Assembly: GCA_036583965.1 (NCBI GenBank)
Contig: JAZBQD010000013.1
Location: 12,378,348 to 12,442,347, forward strand
Direction of reading: 5' to 3'
From: Prunella strophiata
Lineage: Eukaryota > Chordata > Aves > Passeriformes > Prunellidae
Length of the DNA stretch: 64,000 nucleotides
Both the position numbers and the translations under genes were made by a program. The notes beneath the pieces are model-generated. The model did no database searches. It saw only the letters and a list, made by a program, of their open reading frames with translations, and was not told where the DNA came from. This document shows, piece after piece, positions 1 to 11,892 of this stretch; position 1 is the stretch's first letter; every line of letters starts with the position of its first letter.

Positions 1-1051
1 CTGAGCAGAGGTGTTTCAGTAGGAAAAGGCTTTGGAATTCTGCAGGTGCCCTCTGGAGTTCTGCACTGAGCCATTCCTCCACTGACATGGTTCAGCTTGT
101 GAGGGTTCAGCTTATCCTGAGGTGCCAGTCTGCTCCTGGATCTTGCACACCTGAGATAAAATCTGATATTACTTGGTTCATCCCTCTCCTTTCAAGAGGA
201 AGGGTAATTTTAGCTCATTTGTAACCAGGTCTTGGAGAACAGCAAGATGTAACTTCATTTTCTTCTACATTTTGTGTAGAAAGAGGAAGAAGCTCCATGT
301 CCTAAGCTGTGTTCTCCCTAAAAATAAATTTTTAGGAATAAAAGCAGGGTGGGAGCTGAGGGGAGCACACACGTTTCCCTTGCTGGGAATCTTTAGATTC
401 CAATGATGAAATAAAATCAGCCTGAGCATTCTGCTGTGTGTGCAGAGTGGGGGTGGCTGTCACCCACAGGAGAGGACAGCAGCTCTGGAATGCTCCCAGG
501 GAGTCCAGGACAATGAGATGTCCCAAAGCATTAATGCCCACACCATTTCTCACCGTGCCTGCTGAGGGCCAGGGAAATTCTCCCAAAGCAGCAGCTGGAG
601 ATGAGCTCCAGTGAGGAGCCAGCTCTGGTGGGGGTGGGAAAACCCTCAGCATGCTGTTGTTTAACTGGGCTGTGCAGCACATTAGTGAGAGCTTAATTGG
701 GCCTTGTGCTTCTTAATTAGAAGACCTTAACGAATTCTCGTCCTTACTACTTTTGACAAGTGGTTTTGCAAAGTTCAAGAGGCTTATCAGCATTCAGCCT
801 GAGATTCCAGCTGAAAGGATAATGTCCCTTGGAAAAAAACCATCATCTCCAGGACTGGTAATTAGTTTACAAAAGCATATTAAGGTATACATCACTAATG
901 TGAGGAGGTTCACTTTGCTAATGAGGAATCTACTAAAAAAAAAAAAAAAAAAAGTCCATTTTCCTGTCCTTGTTCCCTTTTCTGTAGGTTTAAAGAGAGT
1001 GAAGTTTTGGCTGCTGTAGGATAACGGTGCCAGTGGTGGGAATAGTTGTAA
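1..1051. other. Intergenic DNA, no gene seen
   Basis: No exon, RNA gene or recognisable mobile element was found here. The only landmark is an uninterrupted run of 19 A at 935-953. The short open frames have ordinary composition and no recognisable domain. Confidence 0.6.
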
Positions 1052-1112
1052 AATCAGGGAATGGTTTGGGTTGGAAGGGACCTTTCAAGATCACCCAGTT
1101 CCACCCTTACTC
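1052..1112 (-). mobile_element. CR1 LINE 3'-end fragment
   Basis: The + strand carries the wording typical of the complement of an avian CR1 3' end: ATGGTTTGGGTTGGAAGGG followed by a CCTTTCAAGATCACCC-like stretch and GTTCCACCC. CR1 is the dominant non-LTR retrotransposon of birds, and 5'-truncated copies of this length are common. The fragment is therefore in minus orientation, with its tail toward position 1052. The terminal short tandem repeat of intact CR1 tails is not clearly preserved, which suggests an old, eroded copy. The assignment rests on recalled consensus features and not on an alignment. Confidence 0.8.
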
Positions 1113-3234
1113 TGTTTTTGTTTCACAAAGGCACTGATTGCTTCCAGCATTCCCAGTCTATTGATCTACAGCCCGTGTTTTGACAAGGATCAGGAGAGTA
1201 TTTATCTCCACCTTCTACTAGCTACAAAGAGGTGAAAGCTAAATGGAAATAAACTGGGAAGAAAATGTTGAGAATTTGTTTGGTTTAACTGACTTGGTTT
1301 GAAAGGTGAGCTGAGTTTAAACCAGTGTCACTTCAACCCTCACCAGAGCTGAAGGAGGCAGCCTTGAGTGTACAAATGTGATACTCAGCTGAGAATTTTA
1401 ATTTGTCTGGTTCTCATGTATAATAAAATATCCCAGATACATGACACTTCATGAATTAATGCAGGAGTAGAAAGCATAGGAGAGATTCCTGTACAGGGTT
1501 TGTTCTTATAATGCAAATGCCAAGCCAGGCTTTAAATGGCCCTGGCTATCTGGAGTCATGGAGCCTATTTCACGCTTCACTTCAGGGTTTGTTCCCATTT
1601 CCTCAACCTTTCTGTAATTAGAGGGTGTGTGCATGCTAGAGGGGAGGGAAATGGGGCAGGAAATGCCCAAACCAGCACAAGCCCATGGGAATTTCTGGGT
1701 GTGTGGGAGCTGAGCAGGGGCACAGCTCAGCTTGGCAGCCCCTGCCCTCTGTCCTCAGCAATTTTTCCCCATGAAAAATTGCCCCATTTCATGGGGAAAG
1801 GCATTTTTAAATCCTGCTGGTGCCACTGCAAGGGCTGGCCATGGTCTCTGCATCCTCCTTGCCAAAACTCTCTCCTGCCCCTGCTGAAGTGGGAGCAGCC
1901 CCTGCCCCAGCAGCTCCAGGCTGGCAGGTGAACAAACACCTGCAAAAAAAACCCCAAAGCAAGGCTGATGGAAAGGTGATGGAACATGGAGAGCCTCAGA
2001 CAGCTACAACCTCCCACTGCTAGCAGGATCTGATCACTCCCCTGGTGGAACCTGTAATTACATTAAGAGGACAGCTGGTTCTAATGGCATAAAAATATTG
2101 AGACATGACTGCAGAAACAGGTTTTCTCCTAATGCAGCTCAAATTAAAACAGGGGAGGGGAACAGAGATTTTGATAGCTCATAAAAATGATTTTTTTTCC
2201 TGAGTCAGTGTATTATCTTAATCTTTGTGAAAGTAAAGCAGCTCTGTGAATGGGAAGAAGAACATTACTCTCACTGGGATTACAGTGGTTACAGGCAGAG
2301 AGTGGGATCAGTGCTGAGCTGTTCAATATCTCCAGGGCTGATCCTCCTCCTCTGCCACCCTTTGCTCCCCCAGGACCACGTGTGCCTCATCCCAGCCCTG
2401 TGCCCGTGGCACCACGGGCTCCTGCTGAAATCCAGAACCTGCTTTCAGAGTGCCAGAACCCCTGGGAACCTGCAGACATCCAGGAGAAAAGGCTGAACAC
2501 ATTTCCTCCCCAGCTGAAGAGCTTCTGCCTTTATTCCCTGATGCCAAACCTCAGTACCACTGAGTTCTAGATGAACTAATTACTTTCATGTACAAACAGG
2601 AGGAAGAGAAGTTTTTAAGCAGTGCAGAGCCTGGTGTGACAATTCTATTGGGTTTTGGTGGGTACCTGCTTGACCTGTAAATTGAAACTCCAGAAAGTCT
2701 TATCATGGTATTTAATTTAATTTTCTGTGCTTCAGCAGCAGGGGGTGAAAGGGGGCTGGAATGGGTTTATTCAGATATGAGACAAAAATAACTATTTTTA
2801 AAAAATGGCTCTAATCAGGCAGAGAGCAATTTTCATTCTGTTCTTCCCCCTCCAGCCTCCCTGGCTCCTGTGCCAGGTCTCTGTTGACAGGACAGATCAG
2901 CTTGCTGGGGTTTGTGAGCTCCTCTGCCTGCTCCACATGCTTGATTCTCACATTTAGGATTACAAACCCATCCTTACTGGAAACCTGGATTTGTAAAGGT
3001 GGAGCTGGGGGTGTCACACAATGGCCACTGTGAGCTGCTCACTAGCAGGCTGATTCCTGGATTTAGGATCCCTGGAAATGCCATCTATGGATATTAAAGG
3101 CATTAGGGTAATTAATAATAAAGAAAATGCCACGTTGACATGGTTTGGGAATAGGTAATGCACCAAGAACCTGGGAAGAAGGATTTTGGGGGCAGAGAGT
3201 GACATAATTTACTGCCCCCCTCCCAAACCTCCCA

Positions 3235-3420
3235 CACATTCATTATGCCTTAAATATTCTCACGCTGAGTTTTTTTCCAATGGTCTAATTATAAACTTCA
3301 TTATAATTGTTCATTAGTTTTATTTTGTTCAATTAGCTTAACAAGTTGCCAAATGAAATACAAGGCTGGCAATTAGCTTGATCTGATTGTAATGAGCCAC
3401 TCAAACTGGGTCACCAAACA
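3235..3420. promoter_or_regulatory. AT-rich block, possible conserved noncoding element
   Basis: This block is dense in TAAT/ATTA homeodomain-type cores (near 3240, 3287, 3300, 3313 and 3390) and AATTAGCTT motifs (near 3331 and 3372), between plainer sequence. Such composition is common in vertebrate developmental enhancers, but composition alone cannot show function. Cross-species alignment would be needed, so this is only a candidate. Confidence 0.2.
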
Positions 3421-4439
3421 TGTTCGTTTATAGCACTTCTCTTTTTTTTTTTCCAATTGGTGAACAATAACATAAATATTCAGAGCATCTCCTGATCCAA
3501 GGAGTGGAAATTTCCCACTTATTTATTAGACTAAAAAAAAAAATAAATAAAAAAAAAATCAATTGTTCTGCTCCTGGTAGTACAGCAAGTTGCAGGGAGG
3601 TGAACAAACCAGTCCCTGCCCTGCAGAGGAGGCACTGCCAGGAGAGAGGGCAGCTCTGACCTGAGGTTTCTCTCCTCAGAATCCCACAGAATCCCATGCT
3701 GTAGTGGCTGGTGGCAGGAGGGACCCCCTGGATCCCACCTGGGCAGTGCCCAAGGCACAGCCAGGCCCTGGCAGGAAGCTGAGGGCAAAGCTGCAGAGGG
3801 GAAGGTTCAGGTGAGCTGAGCTGTGCTCCCCTGGTGAGGGGTGCTGGAGGCTTTGGGCAGCCCAAGAACTCAGTGTGAGCCCCTCTGATGGCAGATACTG
3901 TTGGCCAAGTTCAGCCCTGCCCAGCAGCTGCTTCTGCTGTGACTTCTGGATCACCCTGAGGTGCCTTTTTGCCAGATTTCCCTTTTGCCACTCAGTGCTC
4001 AGATCTGCTCCTGTCAAGCAGCTGCTTAGCAGCAGCTCCTGGCTCACACGGCCCAGTGGATTTACAGCCACCTTTTCCAGGAGCTAATTTGGGCAGGAGC
4101 AATTGCTTGCTATGAATAATTCCTCCTGCACGTCGTGTGCATCACATCCAAATCTCAGGGACGAGCAGCGCCGGGGCAGCTCCTTAGCAAACTTTAGTGG
4201 TGGCATTAACAGGCTCAGCCCCAAATCTGGATTTCTCTAGGATCTTGTCCTGCATCTGGATGGAAACACGATAAAATATTAAACCAGCACAGAGACTACA
4301 AGTACCTGTAAGTAATTCATAAAACCCCGCTGTGGGGGCAAGCTGGTGAAGCCAGGTGCCAGTCCCAATTTGAATTTCCCTGCAGCAGTAACCCAGCAAA
4401 CCCATCCCTGACCCGAGCCTGGCCACCTGTTAACACAAC

Positions 4440-4760
4440 CTCCTAAAATCCCAGCCGGGCACTTTGCTCCGTGCAGGAAGGGACTGGCAGAGGGCTCTGC
4501 AGAGCCCCCGGGGCTGGCTCCGGGCTCCGCGGCTCGCCAGCTGGCACCGGCGGTGGCAGCAGCGCTCCGCTCGCTCGGATTAAAGCGGTGCAGAACGGGA
4601 GAAAATTCACACCTCTGCTTTTCACGGCACTGACAGCTCCATCGGCTCCTCAAACACCATCCGAAGGCATTGTTGGGCTTAATGAAAGCGCCCGGCTGCA
4701 GCTGGAGATGCTGCACGGGAGGTGTTTGCGCTCCCAGCGCACACAATTCCGTGGTGCAGG
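4440..4760. other. Small CpG-enriched patch
   Basis: CpG dinucleotides are clearly denser here than in the flanks, for example in the GGCTCCGCGGCTCGCC-type stretch near 4520-4540 and CGCTCCGCTCGCTCGG near 4562. It lacks the extent of the main island at 15.4 kb. It could be a small regulatory CpG island or a remnant, and no exon was recognised in it. Confidence 0.35.
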
Positions 4761-5382
4761 GGGATAATTCACTGAGCTGACCCCGCGCTGCACCGCAGAG
4801 CCCCAGGGACCCGCTGGGGATGTCCCCTGCCCGTGTGGCACAGTGACACCAGGCTCAAAGGAGCGATTCCAGGGGCTGGGATGAGCCTGGGTGCCCTGTG
4901 GGCTGTGACCCACCCGTGTCAGCACTTGAGCAAGTCCTGCTAAGAGCATCGCTGCCCCTAATTCACTCTGCTCACTCGATATCAGTGCTATTCCTGCCGG
5001 GCTTAAATCAGGCAGGGGCAGATGTAAACAGGCTTGTAATAAGCTGTGGAAATCGCAAAAGGGCTGCGTGACACATGGCTTTGCATTTGATTCAAGTAGT
5101 TACAGTCATAATATCCATTAATTTTTGTAGTGCTCCTGGGAGCACAAGTCCCTCCTTTTCATTAGAGAGACCCGCATTTCTAAAGATCCCGGTGCTCGAC
5201 ACGGCCTGCTTGGCACTCACGCTGTGAAAAAAATCCCTTTGTTTACCCAGCTGATGATGGGTGGGGACGGTCCTGGCACCGGGGCCACCTCCCCTGCGTT
5301 TTATTTTGTATTTACGGCTCTGTGACGCTCCCGCTCCGACACCCCAGAGCTCCGCTGCGAGGCGAAGGGTGGGCGGAACGGC

Positions 5383-5384
<2 letters not shown>

Positions 5385-5410
<26 letters not shown>
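5385..5410. repeat. Poly(A) run of 26 followed by GA repeat
   Basis: An uninterrupted run of 26 A is followed directly by a short GAGAGAG tract. No retroposon body or upstream polyadenylation signal could be recognised beside it, so it is listed as a simple repeat and not as a retrocopy tail. Confidence 0.9.
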
Positions 5411-5414
<4 letters not shown>

Positions 5415-5682
5415 GAGAAAAACCCCCGCATATATTCCAGGCAAAAATCTCTGAGTATGAATATTGAAGCGGAGCGGCGACACGGGTGACAGCTCTTCAA
5501 AGGCGAAGCAGGAGGAGGGAGGGAGGGACCCGGGCAGATCCCGAGCCTTGATTAGCGAGGCTCGCTCCCTGTCGGAACCCAGCACATCCCTCTGGCTGTC
5601 CTGGATGGCTCCAGCCCCTGGCTGGGGGCTCAGAGCCCTTGGCACAGAACCCAAGACCCCTGTGCCTTTGATCTTGAGCCAT

Positions 5683-6190
5683 GGAAAAGATTACCAACCT
5701 TATATGAAGAATTACAAGCCACACAAATTAAGTAGAGTAATAATAAGTTTTTCATAGAGTGAAAATATAGAATTCTAGGGTTTTTTAGAATGAGGGTTCA
5801 GGGGTCAAGATGGAGGAATTTGGGTGTGTTCTGTCCTTCTTTCTCCTTCTTCACAGCCTCCATCTTCTGGGTGATGGTGGCACTTTTGGATTGGTTTAGA
5901 GTAGAGTTGGACTGTGTAACATAGGTGATAGGTATTGGAAAAGAATGGTAAATAATGTACAGGGAGTTTTTAGTATAAAAAGTCAACACTGCCCCAGAGG
6001 TGGGCAGTGCACCATGGACTGACCTGCTGAACAGACCTGGGCTGGTCAGGGGAAAAATTTGTTAGATAAGAAACAATAAACAACCTTGAAAACTGCACAG
6101 GAAGCTCCTGACTCCTTCTTTGGTTCTCGGGCCAGAACACAGAGACTCTCAAACTGATCGGGGTCATCTCGAGGTACGGAGAGACACCGA
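5683..6190 (+). mobile_element. Solo LTR-like endogenous retrovirus relic
   Basis: The stretch has LTR layout on the + strand: an AT-rich U3-like segment, a TATA box (TATAAAA, 5974-5980), a polyadenylation signal (AATAAA, 6075-6080) about 100 bp downstream, then a U5-like region with CTTCTTTGGTTCTCGG near 6115. The overall wording matches passerine LTRs as I remember them. No internal gag, pol or env segment adjoins it, so it is probably a solo LTR formed by recombination. Exact ends and a target duplication could not be fixed, and the coordinates are approximate by some tens of bases. Confidence 0.6.
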
Positions 6191-6611
6191 CAGCTCCCCT
6201 CGTGCCTCGGGCTGCCTTTGAAGCAGCCCCTTTGGCGGCTGCAGGCGTTTCTTGGGTTCGCTGAGGAGGAATGAGCGGCGGTGACAGGGCCCGTGTGCGC
6301 CCTTCTGCAGCACAAAGGCTGCGTTAATGAGCAGGCAGGCACCGAGCTCGCTGAGACTCCTGCTTTCAGCAACTCTTCGCTACCTGGGAAGGCTCCCGGC
6401 TGTGAGCTGCATGGAAAACGCTCCATGTTTCGGGTTGATTTTGATTTCCATGGAAATCCGGTTTGAGGAGTGCGGGCAGGGAGCATCCGCTGGTCGCGGG
6501 GGCAGGAGGGGCTGGGGGCTGAGCTTTGCTCGCCCCTGTCCCTCCCATCCCCGTGCCCACATTTCACCTCTGGGCAGCAGGGTGCAGAGCTGGCTTTTGG
6601 CGTTTTGGGAG
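6191..6611. other. Spacer between two LTR-type elements
   Basis: GC-richer unique DNA. The last four bases, GGAG (6608-6611), are repeated just after the next element and form its probable target duplication. No gene is seen. Confidence 0.5.
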
Positions 6612-7234
6612 TGTGAAAAACGCCAATCACTTTTTAAAAATTTTTTAAAAGTTTAATAGAAATAGGATGGTTATAAAAATAGTGATATAATTAGAGTAGA
6701 TAAAATGTGAACAGTTTAGATAGGACAGTACGAGACAATAAAAACAAAGAGTTACGAACCGGTCCGGGTGCCCTCCTGGGCTAATCAAGCCCCCAAAGCA
6801 CACCCATTAACAGAGGATTAACCCTTAAAAGCAATAACCTGTTCCATATTCATATACCCCATGCATGATGCATAAATTCCACTTAAAACAAAGGTTTTCA
6901 TCTGGTTTTTGTCATCTTCTCACTCCCAGTCTCTCGGCGTCTCACAGTCTCAGCAATGCAGGAAGGATTTGGTTCCTTCTGATAAGAGTCATAAATTCTC
7001 TCTTCCCTGGGAGATCTGGGTGCCCTGTGGCTGCTATCTCTGTGTGAATACCCCATTCCTCCTGTAAAAAAATCTTACATACATAGTCTCTACTTTAATT
7101 ACAAAAAACCACAATTTAACTATAACACTACATTTACTATATTATTAAAACATCAATATAGCACTACAAAATTAATACAACATGATACATATAATATTTG
7201 CGAAAAGCCAATCATGTAATATGCATTTTTCACA
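6612..7234. mobile_element. LTR-type element with TGTGAAAAA inverted ends
   Basis: This 623-bp element begins TGTGAAAAA and ends TTTTTCACA, a 9-bp terminal inverted repeat. Similar CCAATCA words lie a few bases inside each end (6622 and 7207). It is flanked by GGAG at 6608-6611 and 7235-7238, a 4-bp target duplication. The body is AT-rich with TATAAAA at 6672-6678. I recognise the terminal and internal wording as a very common passerine LTR family. It has no coding capacity. The orientation of the parent virus is not assigned, because the TATA and AATAAA signals do not give a normal U3-R-U5 spacing. Confidence 0.75.
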
Positions 7235-7710
7235 GGAGGATGGGGTGTGAAGGGGCTGCTGCAGCCTGGCCAAGGGCAGAACCCCCGGCAGCTGCTGGGG
7301 GAAGCACTTGCCCGGTTTTTAGGGGTTTTGTTCTCTTTCTCCCCAGGGCTGAGCAGCTCCCCTGAGCTCTCCGTGACTTGGTGGAAGCAGGGTTTTCATG
7401 TGCCATCCTTGGAGCCCCTCGGGCTGGAGCCTGAGGGAGGATGGACACATTTCCTCCAGCACTTCTGTGCCTCCCACTGCCTGGGTGTGCGGTCCTGGTC
7501 CCTGACACAGCCCCATGGGCACTGACACAGCCCCATGGCACTGACACAGCCCCATGTCCCTCACCCAGCCCTCCTGCACTCCCTGCCAGCTCACAGAGCC
7601 ACAGGAGCAAAGCCCCTCCCTTGCCACAAGCACAGAACCCATTTCTCCGGCTCTGCCCCCTCTTCTCCCTCTCCGGTGCTTCCCAGCCAGAGGGGTGTGC
7701 ACCAGGGGTG
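7235..7710. other. Spacer with a short 3-copy repeat
   Basis: Unique GC-moderate DNA. It contains three adjacent copies of a unit of about 20 bp around CTGACACAGCCCCATG at 7502-7557. No gene or RNA is recognised. Confidence 0.5.
7502..7557. repeat. Three-copy CTGACACAGCCCCATG tandem repeat
   Basis: Three consecutive copies of CTGACACAGCCCCATG separated by GGCA, then CA, make a small tandem array. It is too short to be a classical minisatellite and is probably a slippage product. Confidence 0.8.
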
Positions 7711-8290
7711 AATTACTAAAATATGAATATAGATCTAATATCGATATTCAACTATGACGGACAAAGACTCTCTAACAATTTAAAGTTAGGAAATGTATGT
7801 TTATTGCAGCGCTGGGTAGTGCATGGGATCTTCCCAACCTGAACTACGAGTTGTATCGATCATTACAAAGCCTTTTATTTACAAAAGTGTTGAATATACA
7901 AAATACAAATGCATATTCATACCCCTGTCACTTCCTCTGCCCCGCTTCCCATGCAAATTGGAAGAAAGGCTATGAAGCATGTGTGGTTTGTTCCCTGAAA
8001 TGGGTCGGGGGTCCCTTTTGGGGAGGGGTCTCCAAAAATGAGCAAGTAAAAAGAGTCTTCCTCGCTCTGACCTTTCTACCTTTTCGCTTACATGACCACT
8101 AAACCCCCCTGCGTGACAAAACTCAATCCCCCTGCTTCCTTATGTTCAATGGGTGAGGAAGTTGTTCTCCATGATATTGACAAGTCATGAGAAATGGTGT
8201 CCGGGTAGCTCATCTAAGCCTGGCTTCTGCTACCTCTAAACAAAAGCTTATTTTTCTGCTTTGGCTAACTCAGCAACCACTGTCTTAGAA
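7711..8290 (-). mobile_element. LTR relic in minus orientation
   Basis: Read on the minus strand, this segment ends with a polyadenylation signal (complement of TTTATT at 7800-7805), then about 90 bp of U5-like sequence containing TCTTTGTCCGTCATAG. Upstream is a long U3-like region reaching roughly position 8290. The wording fits passerine endogenous retrovirus LTRs that I recognise. No internal viral genes are present. The exact ends and target duplication were not resolved, so the borders are approximate. Confidence 0.55.
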
Positions 8291-8883
8291 CCTTCAGTTC
8301 TTAGAAACCCATGTCTCAGAGGCAGCAGCGCCTGTCCTGTGCAGGTGGCTCATGGTGACGCCGGGGTCGCGGCTGGTTATCCCCGGTTGTCCCCAGCACA
8401 CGAATCCTGCCGGGCATCCCCCACCGACCCCATCGTACAGGTGCTTTAAATTACACCGGGAGAAACCAGCCCGTCTCCTCGCAGACCTGCCTCAAACCAA
8501 TGTAATTAAATACAGGTGAAGAAGGAAGCAGGAATTACGGCAATTCATCACCTTTTAGTCTCTGCAGGTGCTCGGCGGCAGCGGGGCATTACAATTCCCC
8601 CTGCTCTGCGCTTTTCCTCCTGGGGGTGATTAACCCGCTCCCTTCCGGCCAGCGGAGCCCTCTCATCCAGCCTCTGGAAGAGGCTTTGAGGATAATGAGC
8701 GAGAAGATGATTAAAAGGAAAGAAAGCCTCACCAAAGCGGCAGAGTGATTCAGTTCCTGCCTGGCTCGCAGCCTGACGCGGGCTGGGTGAATGAATCACT
8801 CACCTGTGATTCACAGGAGAGCGGCTCCTCCCCGCTGCTCCCTTCGCTTCCTGCCTCTGGGGATGCCCCGGGCACCCGGCAGC

Positions 8884-8952
8884 GACAGATCCCCGCTTTT
8901 TGTATCGACAGCTCCCCGCTTTTTGTATCGACAGATCCCCGCTTTTTGTATC
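8884..8952. repeat. Three copies of a 23-bp unit
   Basis: The unit starts GACAGATCCCCG and continues CTTTTTGTATC. It is repeated exactly three times at 8884, 8907 and 8930, with a single A-to-C change in the middle copy (GACAGC). The near identity suggests a recent local duplication. Confidence 0.95.
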
Positions 8953-11892
8953 GCGACACAATGTTCCAGGGCCCTCGGTGGCTTCCATCTCAGCAGCCAC
9001 CAGCGGCAGCCTCCATCCAACAGCCCAAGGATTCATTACCCCCGTGTTTTTCAACTTTGCAAAGTGGATGCCATTAATTTTTGGCAAATTCTGAGCTTTC
9101 TCTAACGCTTTGTTAGCTGCAAGCAAGCAGTGAGCAGATGGGGTCAGTGGGACAGCATGGCTTACGATGCTCTAAGTGGAGCAGGGATTCCTCAGATGGC
9201 CCCACTGGCAGAGTTTCTGCCTCTCTGCACACACAAGACTTAAATCTCAAGCTCCACATCCGTTATAGGACAAGCAAATGTCATTTGTGCAAAGCTCTGA
9301 TCAATATCTCGTGCTGTGCAGAGCTCCAGGGTTGCTCGAGCTCCCCATTCCCCCCAGGAGATCAGGGTCTAAACACAGCTCAGGATCTGGCCCCCATCCT
9401 TACCTCCCCTTGACTCCCAGCTGGGATTTTACTTCCTAATACCTTAAGACATCTTTAAAATTCCCATTCTTTCTGTTCTCCTCGGGGCATTCCCGAAGCC
9501 TCCCATCTTTTGACACATGAGTGATGTGAAAATCAACAGCTTTCTGTAATGCTGCAAAGTCTTTCAAGCCTTTCATAACACAGGTTGCCTCTGTGTGCAA
9601 AGTCACGCCAGCACAAAGGAAGTGTAGCAACGTCCCACCAGAATAACTTGAAAGAAAATCTCCTTTGGGAAAAGAATTCTTTTGAGGATCACATGTGGGA
9701 GACCCAGATTACGGCACCATGGGCGGCTCTGCTGTCTCCTCACAAACCTTTTGATGCTCTTGCACCAGAAGAAGACAGGGAGTGACAAGCCATGCTGTAA
9801 GCCAGCTAAGGAGCTTGGGAACAGCTCAGCAGCGATCTGGGAAGCAGAAATTCCTGGCATGAACTGTGCAAATTCAGTCAGGGAAGCACTCATTGTCCTG
9901 GTGCTTCCCTGAGGAAGCTGCGCTTCATCAGCTGTCTCTGATTTTGATTATTTATCTGCAATTCTTCCTCATGCTTTTTGTATCTCCCAAGAATCCCCTT
10001 CTGCTTTTTCAGGCCTCCTTTTTAACCTCAGCGAGGCAAATCAATGCTGGTTGTCCCTGTGGCTGGTGATCAGCTGGGTCTCCAAGGGCTTCCCCCCCCT
10101 GCTCCCCAAAACACCTCAGCAGCCCCAGCAGCCCCTGTCATGGGGGCAGCTGCTGTGCCATGGGCCCACCCCACAAAGTGCTTCCTGACCTGGAAAATCC
10201 CCAATTCTTGTGCATTTTCCCTGTGAGATCTTCCCTTTTACCTGTTAGTTTGTATACAGTCCCCCGTGTTCAGCCCAAAGCTCTCAAAGGAGTTTATTGC
10301 TGTTTGTATTTGGTTTTGTTTTGGTTTGTTTCTTGCAACACAAACGAGGAAAGTTGTGGGAAGGAGAGAGGGCACTGCCAAGCAACCTTCCTACAGTCTG
10401 CAGACACCACTTAATTCATGTTTCCACTTCATTCTTACCAGAATATTACCTTTCATTAAAAGGCAGTAAAAGCATTAAAGCATTTTGTAGTGGTTGGAGG
10501 AGATCTCACAGCTTTATTAGGCTGAGAGGCACATAATGGATCACTACAGCTTTACTGCCCACCTCAAGCACCAGTTTGGGAAGTAAATTTTGGGAGAACC
10601 AGACTGGTCCTGCATGGAATGAATGGGATGGGGGATGAGCACCTCTCAGCCAATGCACCTGGATCTCTGGGATCACTTCCTTGTCAGCACTCTGTCAGCC
10701 TGCAAGATTTCTCACTTTGGCTTTCCTTTCACATGCTGGGTATGAAATCCCACTTAAAAATGTGCAGCAGTGATGGAGTAAAGTCTAAATGCTTCCCAGT
10801 GCTGCCCTAAAGGTGAGGTGAGGCCCCTGGCTGTGGGCAGGGCTTGGGCTGATGAGGGGACAGGGCCCTGTGTACCCCAGCTGAGGGTCAGCACTGGGTT
10901 TGAGCTGCACAAGGGAATTGTTTCCTATTTCCCTGTGCCCCCCTGACTCCCCTGAGTCCTGCTGCTGCCCCCAGGGAATGCAGCTGAGCCTCAGGGCAGA
11001 GCTCACACAGCTTTGGATGCCCCTTGCACACACCTTGGCACATTTCTTTCACACAGTGATCCCCCCAGGGCCAGGGGCAGCCCCTGTACCTCCAGCTGGA
11101 AAACCCAAGATCCCCCCACACTCCCCAAGAAAGAAATGGGATGTCTAAAGCAGCTGATCCCCTTCTTTTGGATCACCAGATTTCCACAAGCAGCTGAACG
11201 TTCCAGTTGTATTTTATTAAATCAAGTACTGAGGGCAGACAGCAAGATGCTCTTCATTACTGCCTTTTACTCCTTTTATTTACTTGTTTATTAGTTTCTT
11301 CTTCTTTGAGGAACCCAAATCTTTGGGTTCCCCTGGGTTTTGTTTTCTCCCCACCCCTGTGGGTCGGGTTCCTCCAGCCTGAGGTTGATTCCCAGGCACG
11401 TTTCCCTACATGGGAGATAAGCATTTATTCACGTTCATGTTTGTGTGCAGTGGTAAAATATTGGAGCTAAATTTTTTATGACATTCCTAGGAGTGGTTAT
11501 GGAGCAAACAAGATTACAGCAAGTACTACAGCAAAGCTTGTTTATGCAGGGAGGGAAAAAAAAAAAAATCGAACTCGGAGACGTGTTTGCAAAACTGCGG
11601 GAGAGCCCAGGGGCGGGGTTGAGCGTTCCCTCTCCTTTTCCTGCCCTGTCTCGATCACAGCAACAGCTCCCAGCAATCAGGGCTGAGCGGGTTTGGGGTG
11701 GAACTCCAGCCCCACACTGGGATATGTCTGCACTCCAAGGGAGAGGACACAGGCAGTGCCAGGCTCTGCTGGCAAAGTGCCACCAGGGCGACCCGCGGGG
11801 ATGGGGGCGTGGGGGCTGCCCTGGGCACGCTGCCGGTGCGGCTGGCACTGCCCCGGGCACGCTCCTCTGTCCCCCTGCACGGCCCCTGGGTG
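8953..11892. other. Intergenic DNA upstream of the tandem arrays
   Basis: No gene, RNA or mobile element is recognised over about 2.9 kb. From about 11570 the sequence becomes GC- and CpG-richer (for example GGGGCGGGG near 11611), leading into the tandem arrays. It may include distal promoter sequence of the gene starting at 16103, but nothing specific can be shown. Confidence 0.5.

Larger units (their letters stand above)
1113..5682. other. Intergenic DNA, mostly unique sequence
   Basis: No supportable gene. The stretch contains an A-rich run near 3533-3559, an AT-rich block at 3235-3420, a modest CpG-rich patch at 4440-4760 and a 26-nt A run at 5385-5410 followed by GAGAGAG. Open frames here are short, overlap each other on both strands and show no known protein motif. 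Confidence 0.55.
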
